Positions 44,071 through 54,685 of a stretch of DNA of 64,000 nt are shown piece after piece. Below the pieces are notes generated by a model. That model was not told the origin of the DNA. It worked only from the letters and a program-made list of their open reading frames with translations, and did no database searches. How positions within the stretch are numbered: the first letter of the stretch is position 1; every line of letters begins with the position of its first letter. This DNA comes from Clonostachys chloroleuca (Eukaryota; Ascomycota; Sordariomycetes; Hypocreales; Bionectriaceae). The stretch is taken from assembly GCA_037952775.1 (NCBI GenBank), contig JBANAY010000004.1, positions 7,998,001 to 8,062,000 of the forward strand, in the 5' to 3' direction. The position numbers and the translations under genes were made by a program.

Positions 44071-45549
44071 TGCGACGTATGAAGTGTTGCATTGTATGTA
44101 CTCAATGCGGAAGCGAGGATTGGGGATATAGCTACGAGGCCGAGGAAAGAGATAACAGAAGGCATTTTGTATCGACTTGGGAAAAATAAGACCGAGAGAG
44201 GCTCGCAAGCTCAGGACGTGAGAACAGCATGCTTAAGTAGAACTCCTCAAAACCGTCAGCATAAGATGATGATCGCCCATCTGCGACAAACATCCCAGTT
44301 AGTGAGACGGGATGAACGTCAGACAAAACCTTTCCCTGCGACTTTGAATATTCTCATTGGCTTGCGTACGACCTCCCATTTTAGGAATGTTCACAACGCA
44401 TCCTAAAACACAAGCTACTCATTTAGGTATCTCGATCTACTGGTCATCCTCGCATTGTTATTTTCGTGGTTTCAATGCTGTCATTACGCCTGCCTTGCCT
44501 TAAGAGGATTAATAGTGAGATTTACCTAATAATTTGTTAATTTAGAATCTACGAAGATTCCATGATCAGATCAACCCAAAAAGATAGCTTAGCCCAATAT
44601 CCAATTTGATGTGGTAGTTGGGGTGCTCTCGACATCTACGGAGAAAAGAAAGACTGGCGGCTGACGCCGGACAAAACGAGACCTGGTAAGGAGGGGATAT
44701 CTCCGCCACTCGCACGTTACAAACCCCGATCATTTTTCTCTATTTACGTGTAATTAGTTATAAATAGCATAAGATAGATGGCCTTCGCCCCCTCTAGGGA
44801 TTTACTGACGTTAAATAATAACATTTGCGTGATGTTGCTACCCGGAACCCCATACAGAATATTCCCGTGGCGGTTTTATAGCCGTTCAGGCCCATTCTGA
44901 ATGCAAGGAATAGAGGCCGCCTGTGTGTATGTTTCAAGTATTGCATAATCAACGGAATTTCAAAATCAGACAAAGTGATGACTAGATCCCAGATCAAACG
45001 TCACGGTCACTATATACGAAGGGTGGCCTGTGGTTTTACTGCGGTCGCAGCCATTGATGTCTGTTAATCGTCAGCTACGTATCTGTAGACTGCTGCTCTT
45101 TCATGTTTCTAATTCTAGTTGTGTGTAAATTTTACGATGATCTCGAATCGAAATCAGGACAAAGGCTACACAATGCCTCATTACATAAAACAGCAATAGT
45201 CACAAAAGTAGGTGGTAATCGCAGTCCATATGGGTGAATATCGACATGTGTTGGAAGGCAACTGGGTTGAGGTTATGTTATTGCTGATAATGACTGGTCT
45301 GAAAGGTAGCTGAGCTAATTAAGTCTAGCTTGCCGGGCTTCATAGCCCGGCGTTGGGGATGAAACCCGACCGGCTAAAGCCCGGCTTAAGGTCTGGCATC
45401 TTTACAGAGCTCTCTCCGAATCGCCTTTTCTGCGTGGCATCTCGACATGCCATGCTTAAATAAATGGAATCGCCCACCTCAACTATCCGTGTGATACCTT
45501 GCCCCTTGCATCGGATCAGAACCCCTCGAGCTTACCAGGCAACCAAACA
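44071..45549. other. Intergenic region with GC-rich hairpin
   Basis: 1.5 kb, AT-rich between 44500 and 45300, no gene seen. It holds the hairpin at 45332-45351. Confidence 0.45.
45332..45351. repeat. GC-rich hairpin with a third half-site
   Basis: GCCGGGCT (45332-45339), loop TCAT, and AGCCCGGC (45344-45351) form a perfect 8-bp stem. A third AGCCCGGC lies at 45378-45385 after the loop of 26 bp. The hairpin stands out from the AT-rich surroundings. It may be a rare mobile-element end or a transcription terminator-like structure; no element is demonstrated. Confidence 0.7.
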
Positions 45550-46595
45550 AAATGGATCCTTTAACGGGGCGCTTTTTTTCCGCTTGCACTATCTGGGGCG
45601 TGGGGATCAAAACGATCTCCACTTACACTCCATTCTGGTTGTCGAAATACCGTGTTCGTATGTATACCTGAAATTTATTGCAAGGGATGGTACAGCTGAT
45701 TTGTTGTCACTCAAAAATTACAGTCTATGATGAGGAAGCCAATGAGCCTCATATGTTTGGAAGATATCAAGGTGTCTGTGCTAGGGGGGATTTGGCAGGT
45801 CATCTCCAGCGACTGCATCTATTTCCCAAGAGACTACACGAAACAGATCGAGTTCCCAACGGACTATCGCAAAAATAGTCATGGCAAAGCCGACCTCAGA
45901 ACTCAGACAGCCCATATATTCCATGATTCATGCTGGACACTGCTCGAGCGTTCATACGCGCCATTACCAGTTCCCTGGAAAGACTTGCACGATACCTGTC
46001 GATCGAAGAGTTTTGACATCGCGAATCAACTCATTGATTGGGGCCACAAGTATCTAAGAGACTTTCGAATCCCAATCCCTAGCGGCGATGCCTACGATCA
46101 ATACTTGGGAGGATTTCCGGAATTGGCCCATGACGGCGGGAGCACACGAGATCTTTTACCTGAGCGTCGATACCCTGATCCTTTAGGTTCTGTGGAGGCA
46201 GGGTCCTGGCGTGTTGATGAGGATTTACTGCGAGCAATCCCTGCCTCGATTGGAGAATACAACACCGTGTGTGTGAGCCAGCTGGGTCGTCTTCCAGCCG
46301 AGTTTCGAGACACCATCGCCAAAGTATCTTCCTGCACAGGATGTTCTATCTCTAGGAATAGCATGTCGTCCCTTTTCACCAATCATTTACGATGAGCTTT
46401 ACCATAAGCGACAATTTTGTCCAGGGGGCGATGGTGCTTGGTTCTTCGAAGCGGAGGCATTTCGTCGGGAGAAAGGCTGGACGTGGACACAGCTATTCCA
46501 CTTGACAAGGCGGAGATCCTTGATTGCCCTACTGCCAATCTTCATTAGAAGCAAGATATGGGAGCTAATCCAGTTCTGGTAGACGGAAGTTTCGA
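45550..46595 (+). pseudogene. Remnant of an uncharacterised fungal gene
   Basis: A 222-codon frame (45727-46395) contains FHDSCWTLLERSY, DTCRSKSFDIANQLIDWGHKYL, DLLPERRYPDPLGS and WRVDEDLLRAIPASIGEY. The text then shifts frame near 46350 and goes on with IIYDELYHKRQFCPGGDGAWFFEAEAFRREKGWTW up to about 46593. Such CW...WGH and LY..R segments occur in fungal proteins that often have F-box-like N-termini; I cannot name the family with confidence. Upstream (45550-45720) weak matching text is interrupted by stops. One clear frameshift and the loss of the N-terminus argue for a relic. Confidence 0.55.
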
Positions 46596-47137
46596 AGTTC
46601 AATGCCTCAACGAAAATTTCGGAGGTCAATGCTTCATCAAAACGGAAGTATTCATCAATAAGTGGCGAGACAGCACCAGGAACCGTACCCGAGAAGAAAC
46701 AGAGACGGCAAAGGGATAATTCTTCCTCAAAATGACGCTATTTTGTAGTTAGTGGCTCTTAGTTTGTCAGGATGAGCTCTACCGCATCTACCAAGTCTCA
46801 CAAGTCTCATTGCCACTTTTTGGTCATTTGTCTTCATTCAAAACATATCCAGCTATTAGTTAAAGTTCTAAATACAAGCCGTGGCACTCTGCTCATCATC
46901 ATCTTGCGTTTCAAACCCCTTTAGTACTCACTTGTCTTATGCTTAAAATGACTTAGCCCACATGCCTTGCGCCAGCACAAGTAAGTTACATGTTCTAGAA
47001 CTAGGTATATGGAGCAATCTTGGTGTTCATCATTTGTAATTATACTTAGCAACTCATAACACAATGACTGTGAGCTACCATGTACTGTTTGGAGATGAAA
47101 GCTACCGTGAGCTGTTTCTAAGATTTTTTTATTCTCA
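46596..47137. other. Intergenic region
   Basis: 540 bp, no gene seen. A glutamine/lysine-rich + frame (EKKQRRQRDN) just after the remnant is likely chance. Confidence 0.4.
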
Positions 47138-48309
47138 TCAAATAAAAGGCGCCTTAGATAGATTGGCCTTTTGGATAGACCAAACTCGTTTGCTCATCCT
47201 AATGAGATCCGGCCCAAATTCCGCCAACACTTGATGAACATCCGGCCGGTCCTCGCGGAAAGCTTCTCGACACTGTTCTTGTGTCCCGAATGTACATTGA
47301 TGCCATATCTTCTTCCATTTATCCAGTGCAAACATGGCGTCTTCATGCTGGTTCTGAACTTTGGTAGCAACCATGTAAAATGACGAGCGCGCCCCATGTG
47401 CTGATTTAGGCTTGAACAACCTTACAGAGGCGAACTTGCAAAAAGTGTACAGCATCTTGACTGTAGGCCACGCCTCTGGCTTGTGGAGAAGGAGAATCAT
47501 CGTTCCTCCGGGACCAAGCGCTCTAAGCCAAGAACAACTTGAGCCATTATGAGCCGGCAGCTTTCATGCCCCTGGCGATACTCTGCTACCTGATGATTTC
47601 GGACCGCACTGCCGCCACAAATCACAAGCCCGAATTTCTGCCCATCTTTCAGCTGCTTTGGGTGAAACTTTAGGGCATCCGGATGCTCTGCCGGAATGTC
47701 CAGGACACCTAAGTCTGCCGCCATCATTGTCACATCCACCAACTTCACAGATAGTCTCGGATGCTCGGGGGCAAGGATTTCGTAGCCACCACTCGAAGGC
47801 GGCAGAGTCAGAGCAACGGCATCGGACCGGGGGTTGGCTTTCATCGCTGCAGTAAGAAAGCCGCCTGGAGCAGATCCCATGTCCAGAATCCCGGGGTTGG
47901 TAGATCCCGTCAACTGGATGGTGAATGCGTTAGTCGAGCCCTGCATTTCAGCTCCTATACGTTTTGTCATTTCAAAAAAGATTTGCTGGGTTCGTGGACT
48001 TGGATTGTCTGCGGTATGGCGTCTTCTCTCCCAGTATTCGTCTCCTTTGGGGTTTTCCCATCCCTGTATTGGATGACCGCACGTAAGCATATTGCCTTGG
48101 AGTTGGAGGGAATAATCAGTAACGAATGCACATACTCGTCGCCTTATTTCCGACAGCTCTTTGAATACCTTGCATCGTTCGAGTAGATATTCGGTAACGA
48201 CGTGGTGGGCAGCAGCTGCGGATTCTGTCTCAGTGGTTTGAAGATCGGTCGAAAACTCGTCCCGTGCCTGAATGTTTCCAGGGGCCATCAAGGATGCCCA
48301 AGGCTCCAT
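47138..48309 (-). CDS. FtsJ-like RNA methyltransferase-domain protein, one frameshift
   Basis: The start ATG is 48309. The SAM-binding motif ILDMGSAPGGFLTAAMK is clear, followed by VALTLPPSSGGYEI, a VKLVDVTMM strand and FGLVICGGSA. The first frame ends at 47497 (VPEER-stop); the second frame from the same position reads PGGTMILLLHKPEAW, the expected continuation of an FtsJ-type fold, to the stop at 47138. One base missing in the G3 run (47510-47512, C on the coding strand) explains the break: LVPGGT is typical here. So it is one 390-codon gene, split by a homopolymer change that may be a real mutation or a sequencing error. Fungal members of this type are uncharacterised; the target RNA is unknown. 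The gene is divergent from the one at 49255. Confidence 0.8.
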
Positions 48310-49254
48310 GGTAGTAATGTAAAGGGTACTGGGGCAATATCAAGAAAATAAGAGCCCGTGGTGCCAGCGGTTGTATTCTTTGCTATGTGGTCAAATAAAG
48401 GAGAATTTGAAAACCATACTAATTACCTGGAAAAGGAAGGATAAAGCTTTAAATATGAGTTCACAAAATTTTTATCATTTTATGCATTTTGGGCACTTGA
48501 ACAGTAACAATGGTAGCGATTGGTTGGTCTTAAGGGCTCGTAGCACACTTGCCTCTTGTATATTCTACTTGAAGTTTCTGCACTAAATCTCTTTATGACA
48601 ACATGTTAGAAGAAGGTTTCAGTACTTGAATTTCCAGTATTGCCACGTTGGCCACTTTATGTAGGAGGCCTTCCACAGCTCATGCACCTACTGAGCCAAT
48701 AAGTGGCATGGATAAGAAATCTGTATCAAAACATGTATCGGTAAAGTGACAGGTCAAGTCCATGACGACAGAGTGCCCTATCTTCCCCTTAATTCCAATT
48801 TTCAATTAGGCATCAGAGTTTCCAAAGTTTCCAAACGCATCCCCGGTTTGGCTCGTTAAGGCTCACTCCAGGCAGTGCCACGTCTCCTGTTCTGAGAGTT
48901 TGGTTGCACAAAGTCACGTGAGGACAGAGACCGACGAAGCTGAGTGCGGGCTGCGACTTCTCCTGCTACTTAATCAGGCATCTTCACTCTATCACTTTTG
49001 AAAGAGAGTCAAAGCTTTACTTCCTCTCCAGCTTCACCTGGCTCGCCTGTAATAGTAGAACACTCTGAACCTGCTCTTGATCCTACACACCACCCTGCCA
49101 ACCGAGATAGGGTTGACCACAACAGACAAATCCCACAGAGACCAAGCACGACCTGAATCAACCACGAACAACAGAACCCGCACATCTGTCGCAACACAGA
49201 AGGGAGTGCTGGTCACCGCCTTATCATCACACAATTCAAAGGATTTGGCATAAG
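48310..49254. other. Divergent intergenic region
   Basis: 945 bp between divergent genes: promoters of the FtsJ-like gene (minus) and of the 49255 gene (plus). A CT-rich stretch at 49010-49050 precedes the plus gene. No small gene is supported. Confidence 0.45.
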
Positions 49255-50559
49255 ATGGATTCGCCCACGACATCTTCGGTTTGGAGCTCAATTCTCACGC
49301 CCACCGCATCCGAGAGCGGGGGTTCAAGAGGAGCTCTGGTGACGTCGCGCTCTGGTAGTAGCACCTTGGTCGGACCGGGCAGATCGTCGTCGGTGCAGCC
49401 GCTCACCGTTGCTCCGCCGTCTGGTCCAGTTCGCGTCACATCACTGGACGTATCTTCGTGGCACCCGCGCTATCCGGTCATTGGGCAATTCGCCATGACG
49501 GCTTCGCAGGAGGTGGTGGCTTCGGGCCCCGACGGCCTTTTTTCCTTCAAGCGCGTAAATGACCACGCTTCCAAGCCATGGTCCAATCCCCGCCCCTTTC
49601 CGGGCACGCCTTTAGACAGCTCGTCCGTCTCTGGTATTGCGTTACATGAGAGCACATTGAGCAAGAGATTAGACGTGTTTTGCGTCGCCAATGGCAACTT
49701 ATATACTTTCAGTCGGTCCACCAACGACAAAGATGCGAAGGTATCACCGCCCTCGTTTGTTGCGGACTCATCGCCACCCCTAGCCACGTACCGTGTTAGC
49801 GGCTCGCCGGCCACTACCACGATCAAGGAGGAATCGTATAACTATTCGAAAGAACGATATAGTTTGGTTGTCCCGAGCCGATCAGGTGGTCTGCTGCACA
49901 CGTCTATTGGACCCAAGCAAAGTTCAGGCTTCAGGTCCTATTCAGATCCCAAGACCGAATGGGAGCCGGTTGACCATGTGGCTACTCACTTGGGTGTCAT
50001 CTCGGCCGTCACTGCCGCGACGCTCGAAAAGGACAAAGGAGACGGCTATGGCTATGGTGTCTTGTCGGTCGACATTGTCGCGGTCTGTATCGCGCAGGGC
50101 AGATTGCACTCAGTCGAGGGACCTTTTACTGAGCCCGGATCCGGATCCTACTCTTTTACCCCCAAGGGATGGAAAGGCGAGATCACACACAGAATTCACC
50201 ACCCCGGCGAGGTGACAGGCAATCCGATGCTCCTCCAAAAGACACTAGAGAAGGGTCAGCTAGATCTTCTCGTCCCCTCAGCCGCAGGGGGCATCTTCCA
50301 CTTCGTCCGGACCCCGTCTACGCCCGACGAATGGCACATGATCGGACGCATTGGATTTCCTAATGATCTCCCGCCGGCGGGCAGCCTGGCTTTTTTCCAG
50401 CTCAATCCAAACCAATACTCCCAAACCACGATACTTGGAGCCGCTCTTGAGATTGGGGGCCGGCTCTACATAGTTCAGACCACATCACTCCGCCAGCCAT
50501 GGTCTGGGTGCCACCTCTATCCAGTTACGGGACCAGGGCCTTCGTACATGTATCATTGA
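49255..50559 (+). CDS. Propeller-like repeat protein, 434 aa, unknown function
   Basis: Single exon. The N-terminal ~60 residues are Ser/Thr/Pro-rich and probably disordered. The rest has short repeated strand signatures about every 45-60 residues: GNLYTFSR, GGLLHTSIG, GRLHSVEG, GGIFHFVR and GRLYIVQT. That spacing of Gly-x-Leu-(Tyr/His/Phe) strands is typical of beta-propeller blades, seen for example in fungal fucose-binding lectins, but no sugar-binding motif is recognisable. There is no signal peptide. GC-rich third positions support coding. The C-terminus (GPGPSYMYH) looks natural. I do not know the function. Confidence 0.78.
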   Translation: MDSPTTSSVWSSILTPTASESGGSRGALVTSRSGSSTLVGPGRSSSVQPLTVAPPSGPVRVTSLDVSSWHPRYPVIGQFAMTASQEVVASGPDGLFSFKRVNDHASKPWSNPRPFPGTPLDSSSVSGIALHESTLSKRLDVFCVANGNLYTFSRSTNDKDAKVSPPSFVADSSPPLATYRVSGSPATTTIKEESYNYSKERYSLVVPSRSGGLLHTSIGPKQSSGFRSYSDPKTEWEPVDHVATHLGVISAVTAATLEKDKGDGYGYGVLSVDIVAVCIAQGRLHSVEGPFTEPGSGSYSFTPKGWKGEITHRIHHPGEVTGNPMLLQKTLEKGQLDLLVPSAAGGIFHFVRTPSTPDEWHMIGRIGFPNDLPPAGSLAFFQLNPNQYSQTTILGAALEIGGRLYIVQTTSLRQPWSGCHLYPVTGPGPSYMYH

Positions 50560-51036
50560 GGGCAGTAGCGACGGAGACGGAACAAGTCGATTGCAAAGAG
50601 GACGTGTCCAGATAATGCTGAGTTGGTAATGACATTGCCAATGAGGTTAAAATTATGTAAACTCAACATAGGGCCACTTCTTAGGTCACAATTAATGCCA
50701 ATGGGGTGCTCAGCCAGAGAATCTATTTTCCATGCGTATTTATTAGTTCAGTCAAGTGAGCTCGTGGCGAATTACTGAGAGCCGAGGCACAGCGGCTGCT
50801 TTGGCGTTCAATGAATTTCATAAACAACCTGCCAATGTATTTTGCAAGTAGAAATATTATAAACGCAATCGTCTGACTCAAGAATTAGTAGTAGCACACG
50901 TTCATGCAATGAGAAGGTCATTGCACTGGCTGGTTTCTGAACTCTCGACCTTCCCGTTGCAGAGAAGGATCTCCATTTATGCATAAACGATCACGTTACT
51001 GCGCCCCGACTTCCTCCCCTTTCCCTGCAAGCTAAG
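50560..51036. other. Convergent intergenic region
   Basis: 477 bp between the 3' ends of the propeller-like gene and of the tyrosinase relic. No gene seen. Confidence 0.4.
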
Positions 51037-51678
51037 TTAAAGCTGTGAAATGAGAAGGCGATAACCAAACGCCCGCAGCGCCTTCTCATATCTGTGGAGG
51101 AACCAATGGTGCCAGGGCTGGAAGACCCCGGAGAAGTGAATGTCCAAGGTCTGCTGGATGTGGACAACGACAAAGTCATCGAACTAACGTGTATTGGCTG
51201 CATTAGCACCAAATGTCGAGACGCCTATTGTTTTCTCCAACCATTTGAGGCCCGAGTGGCAACGTAGCAGAGAACCGAAGTACATACACGAGACTTGGCA
51301 CCAGCGGCGACACCTTGGGGAGTCCGGGCGGGAAGCTTCTGCAAGCACTTGATGGCTTCGATGTAATTCAGCCGTTCCTGCTTGGAGAGCGAGCCACTAG
51401 TTCAAATGCAAGACAGATCAGTACTTTAACAAGAAGGACTGTCGGGCAGGGGATGGAGAGACTCACTACTCGCGGCGGAAGACGATGTTTCTTGCATTGC
51501 AAGAGGCTTGCTCGCCACGCTTACGCATCGCCTCTTCACGCTCGTCGAGAGATTGCAGAACATCAGCCTTGATCTCCTCGATGAGTTTGGCGACTTGCTG
51601 CTTCTCAGAGTCTTCCTCGCGAGGTGCGGCATGAGGCTGCGCCAGCGCCAGAGACACCAACGCAACGGCCAAAGGCAT
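51037..51678 (-). pseudogene. Tyrosinase, truncated after the CuA site
   Basis: Exons 51467..51678, 51288..51396 and 51037..51183. Introns 51397-51466 (GTGAGT donor, CTGAT branch, CTAG) and 51184-51287 (GTATGT, GTTAG) keep the frame. A signal peptide (MPLAVALVSLALAQPHAA) is followed by GSLSKQERLNYIEAIKC, LPARTPQGVAAGAKSR and FDDFVVVHIQQTLDIH, then GVFQPWHHWFLHRYEKALR. The three histidines of the type-3 CuA site are present, but text stops with TAA (51037-51039) soon after ALRAFGYR. The CuB half, which follows in tyrosinases, is absent from the window on both strands. Tyrosinases oxidise phenols (melanin, effector or phenolic metabolism). With one copper site it should be inactive as an oxidase. 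Confidence 0.8.
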
Positions 51679-51861
51679 TTCCTCTTCCCGATATGGAAAT
51701 TAAATCTCGTCTCCATCCGTCCGTTTGTTAGCCATCAAGAGGGAGTTCCGAGACAAAAATCACTCATCTCCTCTCCTACTCTAATCTGGCAATTCATGCA
51801 AGCATGTTCATCCTTCATCAGCTTGTAGGAACCCCACAATGAAAACGGAATCCCCGCCGAT

Positions 51862-51996
51862 GTGGGCCGAGGGCCGGGGATCCCCACGTTCTGCGGATCT
51901 CTTGTTGCTTTGGCCTTGATTCTCGTGGCGATCCGGATCCGGGTCCGGGCGATCATGGTTAAGCATATTGGTTGGGACGATTATATCGAAGCGAGG
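51862..51996 (+). pseudogene. Fragment of a rhodopsin-domain (PTH11-like) membrane protein
   Basis: A + frame reads SLVALALILVAIRIRVR, then MVKHIGWDDYI, the conserved TM2 and W-D-D-Y signature of fungal integral-membrane rhodopsin-domain proteins (PTH11/SAT4-like). The signature stops dead after DDYI and unrelated text follows, so only about 45 residues remain. Its N-terminus also lacks text beyond some Gly/Pro-rich residues. A scrap of a larger gene. Confidence 0.7.
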
Positions 51997-52359
51997 TCAG
52001 AGGCAGAGCACGTATCGCGTATCGCGTATTGTCCAGCACGCCTGATAAAATAGCGCAGGTGACCCTACCACAGCAACCAAAGACGCAGGAAGACTTCGTG
52101 TTCCAGCTCTCCGAGCTGACAATGAAGGGGCTTTTTTTGCCTTGCCCAAAGGCATCGTTATTTGCCGACCATTGTTTTTCAGCTGTAGCAAGACCTGCAT
52201 CAACTATACGAGATGATACAGCATCATGGGCATCCCTGGAGGGGAAAAATTCATTAAGTGGTCTGACAATGTAATACGCCAGATACGACTCATCGGACGA
52301 GGAAGGGCTGGTGCCAGGCACAGCTACAACCAAAACAGACAGGAAAGGTTTGGGCAAAG

Positions 52360-52480
52360 TAATTCCAATCACCTGGATCAATGCTTCGCTGGCACTGCAT
52401 AAGCCCTAAACTGTAACCATCTCCAAGTAGCCGTTTCCGGCGATCTGCTCTAGCGGCATCCACGGAGTTTTCCTTCTGTG
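52360..52480 (-). pseudogene. Ankyrin-repeat scrap
   Basis: On the minus strand near 52420-52465 the text LEQIAGNGYLEMVT appears, close to an ankyrin repeat (PLQ.AA.NGHLEMV). The same DNA motif (caagtggccgttt/caagtagccgtttcc on the + strand) occurs at 56390 and 56575, where ankyrin repeats are clearer. No other repeats are preserved here. Confidence 0.45.
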
Positions 52481-52816
52481 TGGCCACAGCCTTGGGCTAG
52501 CAGAGCTTATGTCTTAGCCTCTCGTATTCATTGTCCGGCCGGCATCTTCCATGGCTATTTTTGATTTGTAGTCGAACTCTCACTCCTACTACAGACACGT
52601 CCTCCCAAGCCTACCGTTGGCCAGGCGGCATCTTGTCGGCACCTAGTCGAGGAGCAGCTTCGCAACAGCCAAGCAACCGTTTTCGGCGGGAGAGACTCTC
52701 GCTCGTTTTTTTTCTTGTTTATCCATACTTTCGATTATAAGTCATCATTTTCCCTTATCCAAATCATACTTCCCCAGCGCTATCTCTGAAGTTCACCCTT
52801 GTCACCACAGCACATC
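52481..52816. other. Promoter region of the GT64-like gene
   Basis: 336 bp of CT-rich sequence with no gene. A T-rich run at 52708-52722 precedes the start at 52817. Confidence 0.4.
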
Positions 52817-53936
52817 ATGAAGAACACAACACTGCCTCTGCCTAGCGGCTTCACCATGCCGCGCAAGGCCGTTACCGTTTGCCTGTTCCTTGCCCTTGTA
52901 CTATGTTCATTCATCTTCCTTTCTTCAGACCCAGCGACATTGAATCAACAGCTTGTCAAGGCCGGCAATTATGCATCTTCAACCCGCCGAAAGTCAGCTC
53001 TCGCCATTCTCGAGTCCTCGCCAGATGAAAAGGTGACGAGCTGTCCCGAAAAGCAGACCAAGATCGACGCAAAGCTTTGGAATTCAATCAAGAAGAAGAC
53101 GGATTCCTTGCTCGACGATAAGTTTACGTATGTTTACACCATATCTTACCTGTTACGGAAGAATAAATAATTTACAAGACTAACTTCTTCGGCGCAGAAT
53201 CTTGCTGCAGACTTATAGGCGGCCCGACATCCTGGGCAGAACTCTGGATGCAATTCTGGGCGAATATGTCCCCTCCCTGCTCGAAGTCCACATCATCTGG
53301 AATGACCCTGAGACACCCGCCCCTGAGAACTTTGTCTCAAAGCACGGCGTACCCGTCATCTACCGCAAGACCACCAAGAATAGTCTGAACGAGAAGCTCC
53401 GTCCCAACGAGGCATACCGCACCAAGGCTGTGCTTCTCCACGACGACGATGTATACTACCACCCCCGCGACATGGAGTTTGTCTTCCAGACATGGCGAAA
53501 GAAGGCGCAAGACCGAGTCGTCGGCGCATTCGCCCGCATGCATGTACAGAATGCCGAGGGCATATGGGAGCTTGGCTTTTCCAGCGACGCCTACTCTGTC
53601 GTCATGACCGGCCTGGTCTTTGTCCACATTGCCTTTACTGAGTACTACTGGACAGACGACCCCGTCATGAAGCAGATCCGTGATTTCGTCGACAATCTCA
53701 CCAACTGCGAAGATGTGGCAATGAATATGCTCGTCTCGGCTATTACTTGCCAGCCTCCATTGCAGATCAACGGGCTCAAGAATCCTTCAAACGAAGCCCC
53801 CGCCATCGCCATCAGCACCTCCGCGGCGCATCCCGCGGCACGAATCGCGTGTATGAACGATCTGCCAGTCATGTTCGGTGCGATGCCTCTGATCAACACC
53901 ACAGAGTCCATCAAACATGGACAGTTCGACTGGTGA
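52817..53936 (+). CDS. GT64-like (exostosin-type) glycosyltransferase, type II membrane protein
   Basis: Predicted exons 52817..53127 and 53198..53936, 349 aa. The 70-bp intron has a GTATGT donor, CTAAC branch and GCAG acceptor. Joining gives ILLQTYRRPDILGRTLDAIL, the usual start of a GT64/exostosin-like domain. A single membrane anchor lies at residues ~17-35 (VTVCLFLALVLCSFIFLSS), so the protein probably faces the Golgi lumen. The DDD metal motif is at residues 186-188 (VLLHDDDVYYH), and the C-terminal NCEDVAMNM and ITCQPPLQI fit. Such enzymes add N-acetylhexosamine residues to glycan chains in animals; the fungal substrate is unknown. The intact sequence contrasts with the nearby relics. 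A TPT-family transporter gene converges on it. Confidence 0.88.
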
Positions 53937-54685
53937 TTTGTTTTCGTTTTCCCTTGTTTGATTTAGCATTTCTGTACCAACTTGTAGTGAAGGCAACTGT
54001 ACTGCATTTTTTGTCGAATCAATCGACTTGCTAGGATACATTCTCATACATATACAAGTCACCCTTTCTTGCGGATTTCATAGCGAGACTTCAGAGCAAG
54101 ATGGTCATGAAGCGAGTCAGAATCGCGTTCCATGACAGCCAGACCTAAATAGCGTAGCCACCGATTTTCAATCTCAACAACATTGGCTTTTTTTTTTTCA
54201 CTTTCTTATGACACCAAAAATGTGACTTCGACAATTCTGATACCATGACAGTATGCGGCTTCGTGAACGTGATCGTTTTGGGGGCATCGAGACTGCAATA
54301 CCCACCTCAAGTTCTACTAGCTTAAGGCATATAGAAAAGATGTTTTATGTTAAATTAATAATCAAACAATTAAATCATTTATTCATAGTAAAAAGATGCT
54401 TTTATTTTACTAAGTTTTGTTTAAAATATTATCGATTATATATTTAATGCAATCAAAGATCTATGATGCTTATAATTGGGGGGCTTGCTTTATGATATAG
54501 AGCATTAAAAAAGGTGGCTAACCAAAAATATTCGCGCAAGCACAGTTTACGAAGACAGATAATGAAGTCTCGTTGTGAATGTCTTCATGAAACCCCAAGT
54601 CAACGATGACAAAGAGAGACTCGCTAACATGTGCGAATGTTTGTCGTTGCATTAGATTGAGAGGGACGGGGAAACATTAGAAAAG
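53937..54685. other. Convergent intergenic region
   Basis: 750 bp between the 3' ends of the GT64-like and TPT genes, strongly AT-rich at 54340-54480, with a T-run near 54188. No gene seen. Confidence 0.45.

Noticed and set aside
45332..45351. Helitron end
   Set aside because: The hairpin and CTAG are present, but the target base is A and no second copy or helicase is visible.
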